Shown in pieces: positions 58,818 through 64,000 of a DNA stretch of 64,000 nt (position 1 is the first letter of the stretch; each line of letters begins with the position of its first letter). The DNA comes from Kibdelosporangium sp040675465 (GTDB lineage Bacteria; Actinomycetota; Actinomycetes; Mycobacteriales; Pseudonocardiaceae): NCBI RefSeq assembly GCF_040675465.1, contig NZ_JBFAPA010000007.1:186001-250000 (forward strand). Direction: 5' to 3'. Position numbers and translations under genes: made by a program. The notes under the pieces are model-generated. The model worked only from the letters and a program-made list of their open reading frames with translations. It had not been told where the DNA came from and searched no databases.

Positions 58818-59494
58818 CGCTTGACCTCAGCCTTCTTGGCGACCCAGCCGAGGAACAGGCCCAGCGGCAGGGTCAGGATCACGAAGCCGATCGCGAACAC
58901 GAGGAAGACCAGCAGCAGCGAGTCGGACTCGTTCTCCACCATCTCCGACATCAGCAGCGCCGCCTCGCCGACCCCGATGACCGCCGCCACCGTGGTGTTC
59001 TTGATCAGCGCGATCAGCACGCTGGTCAGCGGCGAGATCACCGACCGGAACGCCTGCGGCAGCACGATGATCCGCAGCACCTGGATGAACGTCAGGCCCA
59101 GCGCACGCGCCGCCTCGGCCTGGCCGACCGGCACGGTGTTGATGCCCGAGCGTATCGACTCGCAGACGAACGTCGAGGTGTACACGATCAGCCCGAGCAG
59201 GGCGAACCGGAATCCGTTGTCCTCCACCGAGGAGGTCGAGCTGGACGAGGCCAGCTGGACCTGCAGGGTGTAGTTCAGGCCGATCGAGCAGAAGATCAGC
59301 AGCACGGTCAGCGGCGTGTTGCGGAAGACGTTCACGTACACCGTGCCGAACCCGCGCATGATCGGCACCGGGCTGACCCGCATGGCCGCCAGGACCGTGC
59401 CCCACACCAGCGAGCCGATGGCCGCGTAGAACGACAGCTTTATGGTCGTCCAGAAGGCGCCGAGCAGGTCGTACCTGCTCAGGAAGTCAAACAT
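58814..59494 (-). CDS. gluC: Glutamate ABC transporter permease GluC
   Basis: 226 residues, with AAGGAG before the ATG. The polar amino-acid permease family EAA loop is EAARALGLTFIQVLRIIVLPQA; about five helices. It forms the heterodimeric channel with GluD, energised by GluA and fed by GluB. A Ser-rich extracytoplasmic loop (QLASSSSTSSVEDNG) is unusual for length and composition. Confidence 0.92.
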   Translation of the reverse strand: MFDFLSRYDLLGAFWTTIKLSFYAAIGSLVWGTVLAAMRVSPVPIMRGFGTVYVNVFRNTPLTVLLIFCSIGLNYTLQVQLASSSSTSSVEDNGFRFALLGLIVYTSTFVCESIRSGINTVPVGQAEAARALGLTFIQVLRIIVLPQAFRSVISPLTSVLIALIKNTTVAAVIGVGEAALLMSEMVENESDSLLLVFLVFAIGFVILTLPLGLFLGWVAKKAEVKR

Positions 59495-59517
59495 GGCACT
59501 CCTTGCCGGCAAAGACA

Positions 59518-59546
59518 TCGGGGGCACCCGCACGGGGCGCCCCCGA
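59518..59546 (-). terminator. Intercistronic stem-loop between gluB and gluC
   Basis: TCGGGGGC pairs with GCCCCCGA around a GC-rich inner helix. Between a binding-protein gene and its permease genes such hairpins usually act as partial terminators or mRNA stabilisers, giving excess GluB. Confidence 0.65.
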
Positions 59547-59560
59547 GTCGTAAGGAGGGT

Positions 59561-60442
59561 TTACTGCTCGGTGATCGCCGGCGGGTCCGGGATCTTGTAG
59601 CCAGACGGGCCCACGGTGGACTCCAGCGCCTTCTTCCACTCGCCGCTGGACTGCATCTGCTGGATGGCCTTGTTGATCGCGGCCTGGCCCTCCTTGTCGT
59701 CCTTCTTCAGGCCGATGCCGTACTTCTCGTCGGAGAAGCCCTTGCCGACCAGCTTGAGCTTGCCGGCCTGCTGCGAGGCATAGCCGGCCAGGATGATGTC
59801 GTCGGTGGTCATCGCGTCCAGGGCGCCGTTGACCAGCGGCGTGATGCAGTCGGAGTACTTGCCGAACTCCTGCAGCTGCACTTCCTTGGCGTAGGTGTCC
59901 TTGACCTTCTGCGCCGGCGTCGAGCCCTTGACCGAGCAGAGCTTCTTGTTGCCGTTGAGCGACTCCGGCCCGGTGATGTCGGTGTTGCCCGCCTTCACCA
60001 GCAGGTCCTGGTGGGCCACGAAGTACGGGCCGGCGAAGCTCACGTCGTTCTTGCGCTTGTCGGTGATCGAGTAGGTGGCGACGATGAAGTCGACCTCACC
60101 CTTCTTGATCAGGTTCTCCCGCTCGGCGGACTGGGCTTCCTTCCAGGTGATCCCGGACTCGTCCACACCCAGCTGCTTGGCCACGTACTTGGCGACCTCG
60201 ACGTCGAAGCCGGTGTACTTGCCGTCCGGGGTCTTCAGGCCCAGGCCCGGCTGGTCGAACTTGATGCCGATGGTGAGCTTGCCGCTCTTGGCCTTGGCCA
60301 CCAGGCCGGTGCCCGCACTGGCGCTGCCGCTGCTACTGCTGCCACTCGCGCCCGAGCCGTTCTTGCTACCGCCACAAGCCGTGACAGCCAGCGCCAGTGC
60401 CGTGACGACGACACCCGCTCGCATGGTCCGACTGAACCGCAT
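59561..60442 (-). CDS. gluB: Glutamate-binding lipoprotein GluB
   Basis: 293 residues. A lipoprotein signal (RAGVVVTALALAVTAC, lipobox VTAC) and a Gly/Ser-rich linker precede the periplasmic-type binding domain: LTIGIKFDQPGLG, GFDVEVAKYVAKQLG, VDFIVATYSITDKRKNDVSFAGPYF, and TTDDIILAGYA. It captures glutamate (perhaps also aspartate/asparagine) outside the membrane and delivers it to GluCD. It lies 49 bases downstream of gluA. Confidence 0.93.
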   Translation of the reverse strand: MRFSRTMRAGVVVTALALAVTACGGSKNGSGASGSSSSGSASAGTGLVAKAKSGKLTIGIKFDQPGLGLKTPDGKYTGFDVEVAKYVAKQLGVDESGITWKEAQSAERENLIKKGEVDFIVATYSITDKRKNDVSFAGPYFVAHQDLLVKAGNTDITGPESLNGNKKLCSVKGSTPAQKVKDTYAKEVQLQEFGKYSDCITPLVNGALDAMTTDDIILAGYASQQAGKLKLVGKGFSDEKYGIGLKKDDKEGQAAINKAIQQMQSSGEWKKALESTVGPSGYKIPDPPAITEQ

Positions 60443-60491
60443 CAGATGTTCCCTCCGATATTCTCCGCGGCGCTCCTGCCAAGCGCCGGGA

Positions 60492-61247
60492 TCAGTGAGT
60501 CAGGATCTTGCCAAGGAAGTCCTTCGCCCGGTTGGACTTCGGCTCGGTGAAGAACGCGTCCGGCGTGGAGTCCTCGACGACCTCGCCATCGGACATGAAA
60601 ATCACCCGATCGGCTGCCCTGCGGGCGAATCCCATCTCGTGCGTGACGACGAGCATCGTCATGCCCTCCTTCGCGAGGCTCGTCATCACATCGAGTACTT
60701 CCTGGACCATCTCCGGGTCCAAAGCGGACGTCGGCTCGTCGAACAGCATCACCTTGGGCCGCATCGCCAGCGCCCGCGCGATCGCCGCGCGCTGCTGCTG
60801 CCCGCCGGACAGCTGCGCCGGGTACTTCTCCGCCTGGTTGGCGATGCCGACCCGCTCGAGCAGCTCCATCGCGGTGCGGCGGGCCTCGTCCTTGCCGGTC
60901 TTGCGCACCTTCACCGGAGCCAGCGACACGTTCTCCACGATGGACTTGTGCGCGAACAGGTTGAACGACTGGAACACCATGCCCACGTCGGCGCGCAACC
61001 TGGCCAGGTCGCGGCCCTCGGCGGGCAGCGGCCTGCCGTCCACCTCGATCACGCCCGAGTTGATCGGCTCCAGCCGGTTGATCGAGCGGCACAGTGTCGA
61101 CTTGCCCGACCCGGACGGGCCGAGCACCACCACGACCTGTCCCTTGGGAACCTCCAGGGTGATGTCCTTGAGGACATGCAACGGCCCGAAGAACTTGTCG
61201 ACCGCCTTCATCAGGATCATCGGCGGCGCGTCGACGGCCTCGGTCAT
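60492..61247 (-). CDS. gluA: Glutamate ABC transporter ATP-binding protein GluA
   Basis: 251 residues from an ATG with GGGGAGGA upstream. Walker A GPSGSGKS (43-50), Q-loop VFQSFNLF, signature LSGGQQQRAAIARAL, Walker B VMLFDEPTSALDPE and switch His in VVTHEMGFAR. It energises GluBCD uptake. It is the first gene of the gluABCD operon and is divergent from the response-regulator gene, with a 133-base gap. Confidence 0.95.
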   Translation of the reverse strand: MTEAVDAPPMILMKAVDKFFGPLHVLKDITLEVPKGQVVVVLGPSGSGKSTLCRSINRLEPINSGVIEVDGRPLPAEGRDLARLRADVGMVFQSFNLFAHKSIVENVSLAPVKVRKTGKDEARRTAMELLERVGIANQAEKYPAQLSGGQQQRAAIARALAMRPKVMLFDEPTSALDPEMVQEVLDVMTSLAKEGMTMLVVTHEMGFARRAADRVIFMSDGEVVEDSTPDAFFTEPKSNRAKDFLGKILTH

Positions 61248-61380
61248 CAAATCCTCCCCAATGGGACATTGGTGTTGGCGGAAACCTAGGGGCCTCGGCT
61301 CAACCAGTCCAGCGACCTTGAGCAACACTTAGGGTCTCAACTCTGTCACATGGTCATGACACATGCTGGAGGGGACACGC

Positions 61381-62046
61381 GTGCGGGTGCTCCTAGTCGA
61401 GGACGACGACCGGGTCGCCCACGCGCTGGTCCCGGCCCTGGTCAAGCGCGGCCTGGCGGTCCGCAGGCTGGCGGCCGGGCGGGAGGTGCTGGACCTGGTC
61501 GGCGAGGTCGACGTGATCCTGCTGGACCTGGGCCTGCCGGACATCGACGGGATGACGCTCTGCCGTCAGATCCGGGCGGTCAGCGACGTCGCGGTGATCG
61601 TGGTGTCCGCCCGCGGCGAGGTGGACGACCGGATCCAGGCGTTGCAGGCGGGCGCCGACGACTACCTGGTGAAGCCGTACGACGTCGGTGAGCTGGTGGC
61701 GCGGGTGCACGCGGTGCGGCGGCGCAGCGCGGACAAGGGCGCGGTGGGCGAGCCGGTCGAGTTCGCCGGGGTGCGGGTGGACGTGGGCCGCCACGAGGTC
61801 ACCGTGGACGGCAAGCCGGTCGGGTTGTCGCGCAAGGAGTTCCAGGTGCTGGCGATGGTGATGGCGGCGCGCGGCGAGGTGGTCCGGCGCGAACAGGTGC
61901 TCTCCGAGGTCTGGGGGCGCAACGGGGCCGCGGAGAACCGGTCGCTGGACGTGCACGTGGCCACCCTGCGCACCAAGCTGGGCCGGCCGGACCTGGTCGA
62001 GACCGTCCGCGGGGTGGGCTACCGGCTCGCCGGCCGCCCGGAGTGA
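61381..62046 (+). CDS. OmpR/PhoB-family response regulator
   Basis: 221 residues from a GTG at 61381, preceded by GGAGGGG; the ATG at 61363 sits before that site. The receiver has acidic EDDD (7-10), phospho-Asp49 (VILLDLGLP) and Lys in YLVKPYDVGEL. The C-terminal winged helix (LSRKEFQVLAMVMAARGEVV, then NRSLDVHVATLRTKLG) binds DNA. It forms an operon with the histidine kinase three bases downstream. Its position opposite gluA suggests a link to amino-acid or dicarboxylate uptake, which is inference. Confidence 0.93.
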   Translation: MRVLLVEDDDRVAHALVPALVKRGLAVRRLAAGREVLDLVGEVDVILLDLGLPDIDGMTLCRQIRAVSDVAVIVVSARGEVDDRIQALQAGADDYLVKPYDVGELVARVHAVRRRSADKGAVGEPVEFAGVRVDVGRHEVTVDGKPVGLSRKEFQVLAMVMAARGEVVRREQVLSEVWGRNGAAENRSLDVHVATLRTKLGRPDLVETVRGVGYRLAGRPE

Positions 62047-62049
62047 GCC

Positions 62050-63447
62050 GTGCGGGTCCGGCTGCTCGGCATCGTGCTCGCCCTGGTCGCCCTGCTGGTC
62101 GTCGGCCTGGGCGTGCCGCTGGCGCTGAGCGTGTCCTCGCGGGAGGCGCAGCGGCTGTTCCTCGACCGGCTGACCGACACGAGCCGGTACGCCTCGCTCG
62201 CGCAGCGCCCGTTGCTGGAGAACCAGCCGACGGCGTTGTCCGAGCAGCTGGCCAGCTACCGGGCGGTGTACGGGATCGACACGGTCGTGTTCGACACCGA
62301 CCGGAACGTGATCGCCACCTCCAGCCTGGACAACCGGAAGCCACCGTTCGACGGGCACTCGGCGCCGGTGGAGCCGGAGCTGACCGAGGCGCTGGCCGGC
62401 AAGCACTCGTCGCCGAAGAGCTTCCTGCTGCCCTGGGACACCAGCAAGCTCGTCATCGCCGAGCCGGTTCTGGCCGATGGCACGGTGCGTGGCGCTGTCG
62501 TAACGGTGTCACCCACGGACAACGCCATGGCCGAGGTGGTGCTGTGGTGGGTGGTGATCCTGGTCGGCGGGATGGCGGCGCTGAGCCTGGCCGTGCTGGT
62601 CGCGTTGCCGATCGTGAGCTGGACGCTGCGGCCGGTCCGCCGGTTGGACGAGGCGACCGGGGGACTGGTCGCGAGCGTGATGATGGGCCGCCCGGTGCCG
62701 CCGGTCGACGACGGGCACGGGCCGTCCGAGCTGCGGCACCTGAGCCGGTCGTTCGACCAGATGGCGGCGAGCGTGAGCGACACGCTGGCCGCGCAGCGCG
62801 CGTTCGTCGCGGACGCCTCGCACCAGCTGCGGAACCCGCTCACCGCGTTGCGGTTGCGGCTGGGCAACCTGGAGGGGCACGTCGACGCGGAGGAGGCGGA
62901 GCACCACGCCGCCGCGATGGCCGAGGCCGACCGGCTCGGCCAGATCGTCGACGACCTGCTGTCCATGGCGCGGGCCGAGGGCATGGGCGGCGAGCTCGTG
63001 CCGGTCGACGTGGTGGCCGCGGTGTCGACGCGGGTGACCGACTGGGAGGCGGTGGCGGATTTCGGCCAGGTCCGGCTGGTGCTGACTACGCCATCCGAGC
63101 CGGTGACCGCGCTGGCACCACCCGGAGGTGTGGAGCTCATGTTGGACGCGTTGCTGGACAACGCGTTGAAGTTCACCGCATCGGGCACGGACATCACGAT
63201 CGAAGTGTCCATTGTAGACAAACGAGTCCGGGTGGCGGTGCGCGACCACGGACCGGGCCTGCAGCCCGAGGAACTGGACCGGGCCACGGACCGGTTCTGG
63301 CGCAGCACCGCGCACCAGAACATCACCGGCTCCGGGCTCGGACTGTCCATTGTGCGCAGGCTCGCCGAACGCTCCGGCGGCGGCGTCGGCCTCGACCTCC
63401 CGGAGGGCGGCGGCCTCCGGGTGACGATCGATCTGCCGCAGAGCTAG
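62050..63447 (+). CDS. Sensor histidine kinase (HisKA type)
   Basis: 465 residues. Two membrane helices (about 5-28 and 157-185) flank an extracytoplasmic sensor of about 130 residues. A HAMP-like linker with TLRPVRRLDEATGG follows, then the dimerisation box FVADASHQLRNPLTALRLRL with phospho-acceptor His258 and a HATPase_c domain (LDALLDNALKFT, VRDHGPGLQ, GSGLGLSIVRRLAE). It is cognate to the preceding regulator. It is convergent with the TAXI gene and their ends overlap by 4 bases. Confidence 0.93.
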   Translation: MRVRLLGIVLALVALLVVGLGVPLALSVSSREAQRLFLDRLTDTSRYASLAQRPLLENQPTALSEQLASYRAVYGIDTVVFDTDRNVIATSSLDNRKPPFDGHSAPVEPELTEALAGKHSSPKSFLLPWDTSKLVIAEPVLADGTVRGAVVTVSPTDNAMAEVVLWWVVILVGGMAALSLAVLVALPIVSWTLRPVRRLDEATGGLVASVMMGRPVPPVDDGHGPSELRHLSRSFDQMAASVSDTLAAQRAFVADASHQLRNPLTALRLRLGNLEGHVDAEEAEHHAAAMAEADRLGQIVDDLLSMARAEGMGGELVPVDVVAAVSTRVTDWEAVADFGQVRLVLTTPSEPVTALAPPGGVELMLDALLDNALKFTASGTDITIEVSIVDKRVRVAVRDHGPGLQPEELDRATDRFWRSTAHQNITGSGLGLSIVRRLAERSGGGVGLDLPEGGGLRVTIDLPQS

Positions 63448-64000
63448 GCCTTTTCGTCGCGGTAGTACTCCAAGGCGCCCTCGTGCAACGGGACGGGCTG
63501 GGTCTCCACGGCGGAACGGATGTCGATGGAGTTCGCGGCGGTGTTGACCGAGGCAAGGTCCTTCTGCGACTCGAAGATGCCCTGCGTCAGGACTTTGGCC
63601 GCGGCGGCGGGCATCTCGTCGGTGACCAGCAGCAGGTTGGCCACCACCAGTGTGGTCACCGGTGAGCTGTTGCGCAGGCGGTAGGTGGTCACCGGGATCG
63701 TGGCCGCGCTGTAGTACCGGTACTCGGCGCGGATCTCGGTCATCACTTCGGACATGTCCACCAGCCGCAACGGGATCGCCTGCGCCAGCTGGGCGATGTC
63801 GCGGGTGGGCAGCCCGCCGGACCAGAAGAACGCGTCGATCTGGCCGCTGAGCAGCGCCTCGCGGGACTGCACGAGGTTCATGTTGACCGTGCGCGGAGGG
63901 TCGGCCTCGAACCCCTGACCGGGTAGTTTCAGCAGGTGCCCGGCGATGAACTCGACCCCCGAGTTCTTCGCGCCGATCGCCACCCGCTTGCCGGCCAGGT
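63444..64000 (-). CDS. TAXI-family TRAP-type solute receptor, partial
   Basis: The C-terminal ~185 residues are visible; the gene runs off the right edge. The visible text (LAGKRVAIGAKNSGVEFIAG, MNLVQSREALLSGQIDAFFW then SGGLPTRDI, PVTTYRLRNSSPVTTLVVAN) matches TAXI solute-binding proteins, which usually work with TRAP permeases and bind carboxylates or amino acids such as glutamate. No TRAP permease gene is visible in the window. Convergence with the two-component system suggests the receptor may act as its sensor partner. Confidence 0.8.
   Translation of the reverse strand, partial: LAGKRVAIGAKNSGVEFIAGHLLKLPGQGFEADPPRTVNMNLVQSREALLSGQIDAFFWSGGLPTRDIAQLAQAIPLRLVDMSEVMTEIRAEYRYYSAATIPVTTYRLRNSSPVTTLVVANLLLVTDEMPAAAAKVLTQGIFESQKDLASVNTAANSIDIRSAVETQPVPLHEGALEYYRDEKA

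Overview
The window is high-GC DNA with the gene content and synteny of an actinomycete, most likely a member of the Pseudonocardiaceae (Amycolatopsis/Kibdelosporangium/Lentzea type). The case rests on: a polyprenyl synthetase/metF/lppM neighbourhood like M. tuberculosis Rv2173-Rv2172c-Rv2171; the DUF3046-recA-recX block; a Sdh1-type succinate dehydrogenase operon; a gluABCD glutamate importer; mycothiol-type DinB/MDMPI proteins; a CsxA-like exo-beta-glucosaminidase; and actinobacterial LexA boxes (TCGAAC-N4-GTTCGA). No rRNA or tRNA gene, insertion sequence or CRISPR array was recognised. The genus is inferred, not proven.

0-9.4 kb holds housekeeping and small accessory genes: MTHFR, an LppM lipoprotein, a DUF885 peptidase-like enzyme, an aldo/keto reductase with its TetR regulator, a secreted Pro/Ala-repeat protein, a GNAT and a YbaK-type deacylase. 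A LexA-controlled HEPN/DinB gene pair and a double VOC protein follow. 9.4-10.8 kb is a non-coding array of degenerate long repeats. 10.8-17.8 kb has a CynX/NimT exporter, an arsR-SRPBCC-hydrolase operon whose 3' end is tandemly duplicated, an arsR-def pair, and a folE/flavoprotein operon facing a cysteine-rich regulator. 17.8-19.1 kb is a 36-bp minisatellite with two DnaA-box-like 9-mers.

19-31.5 kb carries the secreted GH2 glucosaminidase, an arsR gene followed by two decayed genes (SRPBCC and DHFR/RibD-like), the very large helicase Lhr, a second aldo/keto reductase, an orphan ABC-exporter tail and a NarL-type two-component system. Divergent from that system, 31.6-35 kb is a four-gene membrane/secreted cluster with Met/His and paired W-H/P-P-H motifs that looks like an uncharacterised metal-handling (possibly copper) system. 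35-39.2 kb has an aminotransferase and a deoR-pdxA2-dtnK-like operon for four-carbon sugar acids.

39.2-50.5 kb contains a membrane-anchored Hsp70-like protein, small proteins, and the SOS-controlled recA. recA is translationally coupled to a 1,025-residue RecX whose first ~860 residues are a repeat-built, apparently disordered region. DUF4291 and the Entner-Doudoroff pair edd-eda follow. 50.5-64 kb has a G-rich repeat tract, a GGDEF protein, sdhCAB behind a Rex-like site, an exonuclease-BRCT fusion, gluABCD, an OmpR-type two-component system and a TAXI-type binding protein cut by the right edge. Several intergenic regions are unusually rich in degenerate tandem repeats, and C-rich, G-poor 3' tails on the sense strand suggest frequent Rho-dependent termination.
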